A DNA stretch of 23,945 nt, taken from assembly GCA_023263015.1 (NCBI GenBank), contig JALQXV010000048.1, positions 1-23,945 of the forward strand. The letters are read 5' to 3'. The notes beneath the pieces are model-generated. The model did not search any database and had not been told where the DNA came from. It saw only the letters and a list, made by a program, of their open reading frames with translations. The DNA comes from Candidatus Saccharimonadia bacterium (GTDB taxonomy: Bacteria > Patescibacteriota > Saccharimonadia > Saccharimonadales > 2-12-FULL-41-12). The position numbers and the translations under genes were made by a program. Every line of letters begins with the position of its first letter. The stretch's first letter is position 1. Below are positions 13,584 to 20,120 of the stretch, piece by piece.

Positions 13584-15395
13584 TTAATCAACGCTGGTTA
13601 CTCGCAAGATCTCTTCAACACTCGTTTGGCCACGGAGTGCTTTAATAAATCCGTCCATTTGCATGGTAACCATGCCATCATTGATTGCGTCATTTTGGAT
13701 TACTTCGCTCGTCGCATTGCTGACAATTGATTTTTGAACACTAGTCGAGTTGCCGAGCACTTCGTAAATACCAACTCGACCTTTATAGCCGCTGTGATTA
13801 CAGGAATCACAGCCCTTTTCGGCTGGTTTCCAGAGAGATAAGATTGTGTCGCTGCTTGTCGCTAGTTCATTGGCATTGGTTTTAGTTTTTGCATTCGATT
13901 TACCAATTCCACCATCTAGTGCCTCTGCTTCAAGGTCATGCACACGAGACATAACGGCCTTATCGTCGGTATGGAAGGTGCGGGCTATTTCTTTGAGTTC
14001 AACGTCGTTTGGCTTGTATTGTTCACGACAATCAACGCAAAGACGTCGTACGAGACGCTGACCTACTACTGCTCGAACGGTGCTCGCAATCAAGAAGGGC
14101 TCAATACCCATATCGAGCAAACGAGGCAAACAAGTTGCGGCGTTGTTGGTGTGCAATGTAGCAAATACTAAGTGGCCTGTAAGCGCAGCCTGCACCCCAA
14201 GGCCAGCAGTTTCGGTATCTCGAATCTCTCCAACCATAATAATATTAGGATCTTGCCTAAGGAGTGCTCGCAATCCAGCTGCAAACGTCATACCAGCCTT
14301 AGGATTAACCTGAGTTTGGTTTGCTCCAGGAATTTTATATTCGACAGGGTCTTCGATCGTAGAAATATTAACAGATGGGCGATTGAGCAAACTTAACGTA
14401 CTAAACAGGCTGGTTGATTTACCAGAACCGGTTGGCCCAGTAACTAAAATCATGCCGTGAGGCTGAACGATGGCTTGGTTAATTGTCTCAAGTGATTTGC
14501 CCCAGTAACCAAGTTCTTCGAGCGTTGCTGCCTTGCTGGATTCGTTAAGAATACGCATTACAACCTTTTCACCCTCTGTTATTGGCAATGTTGAAACACG
14601 TAGTGCAAATACGCCTGAACCAATTTGGATTTTAAAGCGGCCGTCCTGAGGAACGCGACGTTCATCAATTTTCAGGTTACTGAGAATCTTAATGCGACTT
14701 ACGAGCGCTGAGTGAACTTTTTTAGGGAGCTTATTGGCTTCCTTAAGGATACCGTCAATACGGTACCGAACGGCTACATTGCCTTCGCGCGGTTCGAGGT
14801 GAATGTCGCTAGCACCTGATTTAATAGCATATTCAATAATTAAATTAACCGTTTGAGCAATCGGCGAATCTTCAGCTAAATCTGACTCATCAACTGGCTC
14901 GTCTTCTTCCTCGGCATCAGCATCTTCTGGGGTAAGGACTTTTGTTAGTTCACTCGAAACATTGCCACGGTACTGATCAAGCCCAGTAGTGATATTAGAA
15001 GCTGGTGCAACGTGTACACGAAGGTTTGTGCCCAATTGTTTTTGTAAAAAGTTGAGTGCCTGCACGTCGTCAGGATCTTCCATAGCAAGTAGCTTTGTGC
15101 CATCATCGTCAACGCCAAATAGTATGACTTTGTACTGGCGGGCAATGCGCTCAGGAATGAGGCGTAGTACTTCTCGCGGAACTTCTTTGGCGTTCAATTC
15201 GATGAACGGAATATCAATTTCTTCAGAATATAGCTTAGTCAGGTCTTTTTCATTGATAATGCCGTTGCGGACCACTACATCTTGCAATGGCTTTTTCTCT
15301 GTTTTAACCTGCTCGCGCAGACTAACTAACTGTTCCTCGGTTACCTTCTCGGCATCTCGAAGCAGTTGCTCCACCAAACTGTCAGAAATACGCAT
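13584..15395 (-). CDS. pilB: Type IV pilus assembly ATPase PilB
   Basis: A 603-residue hexameric motor powering pilus extension. The N-terminal MshEN-like domain (about 1-140) begins RISDSLVEQLL. An acidic linker (157-175) leads to the ATPase core with SGASDIHLEP (193-202), Walker A GPTGSGKS (320-327), the Asp-box region TIEDPVEY (346-353), Walker B IIMVGEIRDTET (385-396) and the His box TGHLVFATLHT (406-416). A zinc site is formed by Cys453/Cys456 and Cys529/Cys532 followed by GYKGRVGIYEVL. The 73 residues between the two Cys pairs are more than usual and include a low-complexity stretch near 495-515. The ATG at 15395 (MRISD) is preferred over an in-frame upstream start at 15422 because the latter precedes the -10 box. 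Confidence 0.96.
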   Translation of the reverse strand: MRISDSLVEQLLRDAEKVTEEQLVSLREQVKTEKKPLQDVVVRNGIINEKDLTKLYSEEIDIPFIELNAKEVPREVLRLIPERIARQYKVILFGVDDDGTKLLAMEDPDDVQALNFLQKQLGTNLRVHVAPASNITTGLDQYRGNVSSELTKVLTPEDADAEEEDEPVDESDLAEDSPIAQTVNLIIEYAIKSGASDIHLEPREGNVAVRYRIDGILKEANKLPKKVHSALVSRIKILSNLKIDERRVPQDGRFKIQIGSGVFALRVSTLPITEGEKVVMRILNESSKAATLEELGYWGKSLETINQAIVQPHGMILVTGPTGSGKSTSLFSTLSLLNRPSVNISTIEDPVEYKIPGANQTQVNPKAGMTFAAGLRALLRQDPNIIMVGEIRDTETAGLGVQAALTGHLVFATLHTNNAATCLPRLLDMGIEPFLIASTVRAVVGQRLVRRLCVDCREQYKPNDVELKEIARTFHTDDKAVMSRVHDLEAEALDGGIGKSNAKTKTNANELATSSDTILSLWKPAEKGCDSCNHSGYKGRVGIYEVLGNSTSVQKSIVSNATSEVIQNDAINDGMVTMQMDGFIKALRGQTSVEEILRVTSVD

Positions 15396-15406
15396 ATCTA
15401 CTATTA

Positions 15407-15412
15407 AGTATA
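15407..15412 (-). promoter_or_regulatory. -10 of the pilB-pilC operon, near-leaderless
   Basis: TATACT on the minus strand (15412-15407), preceded by TG, ends 11 bases before the pilB ATG at 15395. No Shine-Dalgarno is present in the gap. Confidence 0.5.
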
Positions 15413-15527
15413 CAAAAAGCACGAGCGGATTAACAGGGAATTACTATTGTTTAATAATTCGTTAATGCTGAAGCCGTATAGTTTGTTGTATAAAGGAGGT
15501 CAACAGTAGTCATAGGCACAAGAATTT

Positions 15528-15536
15528 TGGTATAAT
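15528..15536 (+). promoter_or_regulatory. Extended -10 promoter of recA-recX
   Basis: TGG plus consensus TATAAT (-10 at 15531-15536) gives a leader of about 42 bases. A strong Shine-Dalgarno GGAGGG (15571-15576) lies 8 bases before the recA ATG. No recognisable LexA-type palindrome was found by eye, so SOS control is not supported. An isolated AAAGGAGGT at 15492-15500 upstream of the promoter has no start codon after it. Confidence 0.65.
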
Positions 15537-15584
15537 TATTAGATAAACTAACAACTCGCACTTGGGTTACGGAGGGAACTAACC

Positions 15585-16613
15585 ATGGCTGATAAAGCAG
15601 CAAAAACCGCAAAGACAGACGACGCCCAAACAGAAGGCAAGCAAAAAGCACTCGGTCTTGCACTCGAAACAATTGAAAAACAGTTCGGCAAAGGTTCAAT
15701 TATGAAGCTTGGCGACGCCCATAAAGTTAATGTCGAAACCGTCTCGACTGGAAGTCTTAGTCTGGACATCGCTCTTGGTGGTGGCATTCCAAAGGGTCGT
15801 ATCATCGAAATCTACGGTCCAGAGAGCTCCGGTAAAACAACACTCACGTTGCACGCTATTGCAGAAGTTCAAAAAAGTGGTGGTTCAGCAGCGTTTATCG
15901 ATGCGGAGCACGCGCTTGACCCAGCCTATGCAAAACGACTCGGTGTCGATACTGATAATCTGTTAATTTCACAGCCTGATAACGGAGAGCAGGCTCTAGA
16001 AATCACCGAAACATTGGTTCGTAGTAGCGCTGTTGACTTGATCGTAGTCGACTCTGTTGCAGCTTTGGTGCCACGAGCAGAAATTGAAGGTGATATGGGT
16101 GATTCACATATGGGCTTGCAAGCTCGTCTTATGAGTCAGGCGCTTCGTAAATTAACTGGTGTAATTAGCCGTTCAAATACGACCATTATCTTTATTAACC
16201 AGATTCGCATGAAGATTGGTGTTATGTTTGGTAATCCAGAAACCACTACAGGTGGTAACGCACTCAAGTTTTATGCTTCAGTACGTATGGATATTCGGCG
16301 TATTTCACAGATCAAACTAGGCGATGAGATCATCGGTAACCGTACGCGTGTTAAAGTGGTTAAAAATAAGATCGCGCCGCCGTTCCGACAAGCCGAATTC
16401 GACATCATGTACAACAAAGGTATTAGTCGTTCAGGGGATGTGGTCGACCTAGGTGTGCAGTACAATATTATTGAAAAAGCAGGCGCTTGGTTTGCTTACG
16501 GCGAAGGCAAGATTGGACAAGGTCGAGAGGCTGCTAAGACTTACTTAGAAGAAAATCCAAAAGTACTCGAAGAAATCGCTAAAAAAGTTCGTACTGAAGT
16601 CGATAAAGTCTAA
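15585..16613 (+). CDS. recA: Recombinase RecA
   Basis: A 342-residue strand-exchange ATPase. Residues 1-20 form a basic/acidic N-terminal tail, then KALGLALETIEKQFGKGSIM. Walker A is GPESSGKT (78-85), followed by AFIDAEHALDPAYAKRLGVD, the Walker B strand VDLIVVDSVAALVPRAE, loop L1 EGDMGDSHMGLQARLMSQAL, TTIIFINQIRMKIGVMFG and loop L2 with NPETTTGGNALKFYASVR. The C-terminal domain ends without the long acidic tail of E. coli RecA. Start is fixed by the Shine-Dalgarno and the family N-terminus. recX follows 6 bases downstream, the common pairing. Confidence 0.98.
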   Translation: MADKAAKTAKTDDAQTEGKQKALGLALETIEKQFGKGSIMKLGDAHKVNVETVSTGSLSLDIALGGGIPKGRIIEIYGPESSGKTTLTLHAIAEVQKSGGSAAFIDAEHALDPAYAKRLGVDTDNLLISQPDNGEQALEITETLVRSSAVDLIVVDSVAALVPRAEIEGDMGDSHMGLQARLMSQALRKLTGVISRSNTTIIFINQIRMKIGVMFGNPETTTGGNALKFYASVRMDIRRISQIKLGDEIIGNRTRVKVVKNKIAPPFRQAEFDIMYNKGISRSGDVVDLGVQYNIIEKAGAWFAYGEGKIGQGREAAKTYLEENPKVLEEIAKKVRTEVDKV

Positions 16614-16619
16614 GCAGAA

Positions 16620-17225
16620 ATGCAAATCACTAAAATTGAATCCCAAGTTAAAAACAAGGGTAGATATTCAATTTATATTGATGGCTCATTTGCTGTAGGT
16701 ATTAGTGAGCGCATGCTTTTAGAAAAGCAGCTTGTGAACGGCCTTGAACTGACCGCTTCAGATGTAGCTGCCCTAAAAGCAGACTCCGAAACCGATAAAC
16801 TATACGGACGTACAATTGATCTGCTTGCCCGTAGACCTCGGAGTAGATGGGAGATACAAGATTATCTAAAGCGAAAAGGGGCTGAGCAAGGCGAAATAGA
16901 CGCGATCACGAATCGTCTTGAAAAGTTAAACTTACTCGACGATCTAGACTTTGCAAACCGTTGGATTGAGAGTCGACGACTTTTAAAACCGGTTAGTAAA
17001 CGAAAACTTACGCAAGAACTTAAAGCAAAGCGTATTAGCGATTCGGTTATTCATCAAGCATTATCGCTCGATGAAACAGATGATTACTCGGTGTTGCAAC
17101 AAGAAGTGGTCCGTAAACGCCGGATATCACGCTATCAGGATGACCAGAAGCTCATGCAGTATCTAGCACGGCAAGGCTATAGTTACGATGATATTAAGCG
17201 AGCCTTAACTAGCGAGCCCAGCTGA
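16620..17225 (+). CDS. recX: RecA regulatory protein RecX
   Basis: A 201-residue all-helical protein that modulates RecA filaments. It has the repeated three-helix units of the family: YGRTIDLLARRPRSRWEI with DYLKRKGAE (61-88 region), LNLLDDLDFANRWIESR, SKRKLTQELKAKRISDSVI, and a final unit LMQYLARQGYSYDDIKRAL. An N-terminal beta part (QITKIESQV, YSIYIDGSFAVGIS) is as in longer RecX proteins. It lies 6 bases after recA without its own Shine-Dalgarno, so it is probably co-expressed. The 3' end overlaps the convergent PRC-barrel gene by 21 bases. Confidence 0.93.
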   Translation: MQITKIESQVKNKGRYSIYIDGSFAVGISERMLLEKQLVNGLELTASDVAALKADSETDKLYGRTIDLLARRPRSRWEIQDYLKRKGAEQGEIDAITNRLEKLNLLDDLDFANRWIESRRLLKPVSKRKLTQELKAKRISDSVIHQALSLDETDDYSVLQQEVVRKRRISRYQDDQKLMQYLARQGYSYDDIKRALTSEPS

Positions 17226-17729
17226 TTGTGCTGGAGACAAAGTCTTTTCTGTTGGGTCTTCGATAACTATACGACGATTAGTAACTTCAATAATTTGCGA
17301 TCGATCAATGCTAAGCGAGCCACTACTCAGGTTCTTTACCAAGGACTGTGACGAATATATTTTCTGAATGAACATATTATTGGTTTCGAAGGCGTAGTCG
17401 TTAACTTTGCCGTATTTTGTTCCACCCTCGGAATTAACACGTAGCCCAATAAGGTTAAAGTCCATCTTGATTATCTTCTTAAGGCGTACTAGGTCACTTG
17501 CCTCAGTGAGTACCTCATGATCGTCGACGGCGAATCCTTGCCTGATAACGTCACGTATGTCATTGCTGAGCAAAATCAAAACTTGCTTGCTGCGATTATC
17601 TTCTACGTACCAACCTTCAATGTATAGATTGTTAGGATTTATAATTGGACCAACAATTTGCCCAATTGGTCCGCCTGAACGTAAAGATAGAACAAGAGTG
17701 CCTGGTGTTGATTCGAATAACTTGAGCAT
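17205..17729 (-). CDS. PRC-barrel domain protein
   Basis: A 174-residue soluble protein from the ATG at 17729 (MLKLFES). Two PRC-barrel-like beta modules are visible: about 10-75, with GPIGQIVGPIINPNNLYIEG, and about 88-160, with LIGLRVNSEGGTKYGKVNDYAFE, the usual GxxVxxxxGxxxGxVxDxxxD pattern. PRC barrels occur in ribosome-maturation protein RimM and in many uncharacterised proteins; there is no RimM N-domain here, so function is open. An ATG nine bases upstream (17738) overlaps the -10 box TATAAT (17742-17737) and is less likely. The gene is divergent from tsaE and convergent with recX. The last 25 residues look disordered. Confidence 0.78.
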   Translation of the reverse strand: MLKLFESTPGTLVLSLRSGGPIGQIVGPIINPNNLYIEGWYVEDNRSKQVLILLSNDIRDVIRQGFAVDDHEVLTEASDLVRLKKIIKMDFNLIGLRVNSEGGTKYGKVNDYAFETNNMFIQKIYSSQSLVKNLSSGSLSIDRSQIIEVTNRRIVIEDPTEKTLSPAQSAGLAS

Positions 17730-17736
17730 CACTCTC

Positions 17737-17742
17737 ATTATA
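17737..17742 (-). promoter_or_regulatory. -10 of the PRC-barrel gene, leaderless
   Basis: Consensus TATAAT on the minus strand (17742-17737) ends 7 bases before the ATG at 17729. The start site would fall on or next to the start codon. Confidence 0.55.
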
Positions 17743-17764
17743 CAGAATATTCGTAAGCTAATGC

Positions 17765-17794
17765 TTGCTTCAGTTCTGCGCAAAAAAGTATGAT
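17765..17794 (+). promoter_or_regulatory. Promoter of tsaE-tsaB
   Basis: TTGCTT (17765-17770) and TATGAT (17789-17794) are separated by 18 bases. The -10 ends 9 bases before the tsaE ATG at 17804. A weak GGTAAGG lies between, but would hardly be inside the transcript. Confidence 0.55.
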
Positions 17795-17803
17795 GGTAAG
17801 GCG

Positions 17804-18256
17804 ATGATAAAAGAAATACTCACCAAGAGTGTCAAAGAGACACAACAGGTTGCCGAAACTATAGGCAGGTCGCTCCAAGGCTCAGAAGTTATCGAACTTG
17901 TGGGTGATGTAGGTGCGGGCAAAACTACATTTGTGCACGGACTAGCTAAGGGTATTGGTTCGCCTGACCGAGTAAGTAGTCCTACGTTTACGATATATAA
18001 GCTATACAGCGGCGGCAGATACCCAATTTATCATTATGATTTATATCGACTCCAGCATGATTCATTAGTGCAGAGTGAACTTGCAGAACGCGTTAGTGAA
18101 GACAATACAGTTCTGGTACTGGAATGGGCCGAGCATGTTCAATCTGTGCTTCCGGAAAATCATCTAACAATCAAATTTGAATCTCCTAGTGAAGAATCTC
18201 GAAAACTATTTTTGGATATTCCAGATTCTTTAGAATATATTAGGGATAACCTATGA
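17804..18256 (+). CDS. tsaE: tRNA t6A synthesis ATPase TsaE
   Basis: A 150-residue P-loop ATPase needed with TsaB, TsaD and TsaC for N6-threonylcarbamoyl-adenosine at position 37 of ANN-decoding tRNAs. Walker A is GDVGAGKT (34-41), followed by TTFVHGLAKGIG and the switch segment VSSPTFTI (57-64). The family signature YHYDLYRL (76-83) and LEWAEH (106-111) are present. An in-frame start at 17765 would add 13 residues, but would lie in the -35 box; the ATG at 17804 gives the normal N-terminus. It overlaps tsaB by 4 bases. TsaD and TsaC are not in the window. Confidence 0.94.
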   Translation: MIKEILTKSVKETQQVAETIGRSLQGSEVIELVGDVGAGKTTFVHGLAKGIGSPDRVSSPTFTIYKLYSGGRYPIYHYDLYRLQHDSLVQSELAERVSEDNTVLVLEWAEHVQSVLPENHLTIKFESPSEESRKLFLDIPDSLEYIRDNL

Positions 18257-18642
18257 TTCTTGCTCTTAGGACAGATAAACCAGAAGCGGAGCTATATTTA
18301 TTCGATAGTAGCGGCAACAAGCTCGATGAAATAGTCTGGGCTGCTCACCGACAGTTGAGTGAAACAATTCACAAGCAAATTGAAGCTCTGCTTGAAAGAA
18401 ATGGAGCAAACTTAAAATCCCTTCAATCATTACTATTCTACGAAGGGCCTGGAAGTTATACGGGTTTACGAATTGGAGCTTCTGTTGTTAACGCACTTGC
18501 GCAAGGCCTAGATTTAAATACTTCTCAGTCTGGCGGTGATGATTGGTTGCAAGAATCTTTAAATAAACTTCGTCAAGATCCTGTGCATACAGTCGTGCCA
18601 GTATATGGTGCTCCAGCATTAACTACCAAACCAAAGAAATAA
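18253..18642 (+). CDS. tsaB: Short TsaB-like protein (t6A complex scaffold)
   Basis: A 129-residue protein carrying the TsaB hallmark YEGPGSYTGLRIGAS (63-77) after an N-terminal strand MILALRTDKPEAELYLF. TsaB is usually about 220-230 residues; this copy corresponds to the N-terminal ASKHA half, which dimerises with TsaD, and then stops after a short tail. The expected IDTS at the N-terminus reads LRTD. There is no sign of a frameshifted C-terminal half downstream: the next 50 bases are promoter and leader of another gene. The ATGA overlap with tsaE supports the assignment. A short TsaB fits a reduced CPR genome, but that link is inference. Confidence 0.85.
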   Translation: MILALRTDKPEAELYLFDSSGNKLDEIVWAAHRQLSETIHKQIEALLERNGANLKSLQSLLFYEGPGSYTGLRIGASVVNALAQGLDLNTSQSGGDDWLQESLNKLRQDPVHTVVPVYGAPALTTKPKK

Positions 18643-18643
18643 T

Positions 18644-18670
18644 TTGTACATAAGCACAATCTGTTAAAAT
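18644..18670 (+). promoter_or_regulatory. Promoter of the sortase-like gene
   Basis: TTGTAC (18644-18649) and TAAAAT (18665-18670) are 15 bases apart, with a TGT extension before the -10. The leader of about 16 bases contains a good Shine-Dalgarno AGGAG (18683-18687), 6 bases before the TTG start. Confidence 0.55.
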
Positions 18671-18693
18671 ATAACCAAGAAGAGGAGAGGGTT

Positions 18694-19869
18694 TTGGATC
18701 GACAATCTGTCGGGGGACTTGGTCAGCCACCAAACGGTAATATGCAGCCGTCTGGTAATCGTTTTAGTTCTCAAAATTCAAACCCTGAAGCACGGCGAAC
18801 TTCGGCTATTACTGAAGTTGTTAAAAAGTCTGCGCCGGTATATAAATTGCCATCGGCAGCTGACTTAGCTGCTTTAAGTTCACCTCGCAGACGACAACCT
18901 GCACGTGACCAAATTATTCAGTCAAGTTACGACATTTCTCCTAATACTGCAATTCAACAGCCAAAAGCCATTCCTGTGCAAAGCAAAGCGGCAGCTCAGG
19001 ACATTCAAACCGTGCCTCAGCCTGTGCAGCGGCGCGAACCAGACTATGAACCTATTGATGACTATTCTTTAGAGAACGATTTTTATGGCTATGATCAGCC
19101 AGCCGAATCCGATAGCAGCAATATATACGAAGAACGATTGCACCGTGAAGAACAGCGCGTAAGAAACGGTGAACAACGACCGAGCCTTATCTCGAGACTT
19201 CAGTTTAGTAAGGCGCAGTATGGATTTATTGCGTTAGGCGTCGTTGTGCTAATTGGTGGAGTCACTGTGTCAGTGCTGAGCTTGAAAACGAACAAAGATG
19301 TCGTAGCGCAGGTTCAGGCAGATCAAGTTAGAGGAGCGGCCGTTAGTAATAATGATGAAAATACCGCGCCATCCGAGGATGCAGTTGATGCAAATGCGCT
19401 ATCAGATCATACGGCTAAAGCAGATCAGCCTCGTAGAATTAGTATTGCTAAAACCAAAACAAATGCTCGTGTATTCGCGGTAGGCGCTAACAATAATAAT
19501 CAAATTAAAGGCACGAGCAATATATTCGATTTAGGATGGTACGACCAAAGCGCATTACCAGGTGAAGATGGAGTTATGCTCATTGACGGCTATGTGCACG
19601 GTCCGAGCAAGCCAGGTGTTTTGTACGGCATCAAGAAATTGAGCCAAAATGACATTATCGAAGTTGAAAAAGGCGACGGCACAATCGTTAAGTATAAAAT
19701 TGTGAAAACTCAAATCTACTATGCAGCCGCAACCGACATGAAGGCTGCTATGACGCCAGTTGTGCCAAACGAGCCAGCTCTTAATATTGTTACGCGCTCA
19801 AGCCAAAATAGCGGATCTGAGAGCTTATATAATGAACGCTTGATTGTGTTCGCAACACTTGTCCGATAA
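18694..19869 (+). CDS. Membrane-anchored sortase-fold protein lacking catalytic His and Cys (pseudo-sortase)
   Basis: A 391-residue protein from a TTG start with a strong Shine-Dalgarno. Residues 1-170 are polar, Gln/Pro/Ser-rich and probably disordered in the cytoplasm; one TM spans about 174-197; a polar linker (198-255) leads to a C-terminal sortase-like beta-barrel. There, VMLIDGYVHGPSKPGVLYGI (294-313) aligns with the class E/F-type segment xxIAGHVDxxxxPGVFYxL, LSQNDIIEVEKGDG with the usual LxxGDxIxVxxxDG, PALNIVTR (361-368) with LxLxTC, and ERLIVFA (381-387) with the RxVVxA segment. In this alignment the catalytic His is Tyr300 (TAT), the catalytic Cys is Arg368 (CGC), and the conserved Arg382 is kept. 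Both changes are one transition from His CAT and Cys TGC. It is most likely a non-catalytic scaffold or binding protein. His302, two residues on, could be a shifted His, but no Cys exists in the domain. Confidence 0.75.
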   Translation: MDRQSVGGLGQPPNGNMQPSGNRFSSQNSNPEARRTSAITEVVKKSAPVYKLPSAADLAALSSPRRRQPARDQIIQSSYDISPNTAIQQPKAIPVQSKAAAQDIQTVPQPVQRREPDYEPIDDYSLENDFYGYDQPAESDSSNIYEERLHREEQRVRNGEQRPSLISRLQFSKAQYGFIALGVVVLIGGVTVSVLSLKTNKDVVAQVQADQVRGAAVSNNDENTAPSEDAVDANALSDHTAKADQPRRISIAKTKTNARVFAVGANNNNQIKGTSNIFDLGWYDQSALPGEDGVMLIDGYVHGPSKPGVLYGIKKLSQNDIIEVEKGDGTIVKYKIVKTQIYYAAATDMKAAMTPVVPNEPALNIVTRSSQNSGSESLYNERLIVFATLVR

Positions 19870-20120
19870 TTTTCTTGCACGGGAGGGGTGGACAGTCGTA
19901 TATTTAATAAGTAGTCGAACTTATTATTCTTAAGACGACACTAATTGATTACCAAAATTTAGTTATATTCACTTGCTACGCTGCTCGTAAGGTTTGTCAA
20001 AACTAGTTTGCCAGCTCATCAGTACTAATGAAGTGATAGTGATTGTACAGATATAGGCAAGTATAGCAACCGGCATTCTCTGCCAAGCGTTCAGCAGCAC
20101 TTGGGAGAACAGGAGAACAC
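19870..20120 (+). other. 251-base leader region before rny
   Basis: No gene was found in either strand. It contains a near-palindromic structure: an 8-bp perfect stem TAATAAGT/ACTTATTA (19905-19926) inside an outer 5-bp stem GTCGT/ACGAC (19895-19899 with 19935-19939). There is a possible -10 TATATT at 19964-19969, which would give a leader of about 145 bases. A Shine-Dalgarno AGGAGAA lies just before the rny ATG. The stem has no clean T-run and is at best a weak terminator for the upstream gene. Confidence 0.5.

Noticed and set aside
15396..15422. Longer PilB starting at 15422
   Set aside because: The extra nine residues cover the predicted -10 box, and the MRISD start gives the usual MshEN N-terminus.
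15492..15500. AAAGGAGGT as the ribosome site of a small gene before recA
   Set aside because: No ATG, GTG or TTG follows at a usable distance, and the recA promoter lies directly downstream.
17218..17234. CCAGC/GCTGG hairpin as a terminator between recX and the PRC-barrel gene
   Set aside because: Only five pairs, located inside or at the end of both genes, with no T-run on either strand.
19597..19602. His302 as the working catalytic His of the sortase domain
   Set aside because: The surrounding pattern aligns the catalytic position with Tyr300 without gaps, and there is no Cys anywhere in the domain to complete a catalytic pair.
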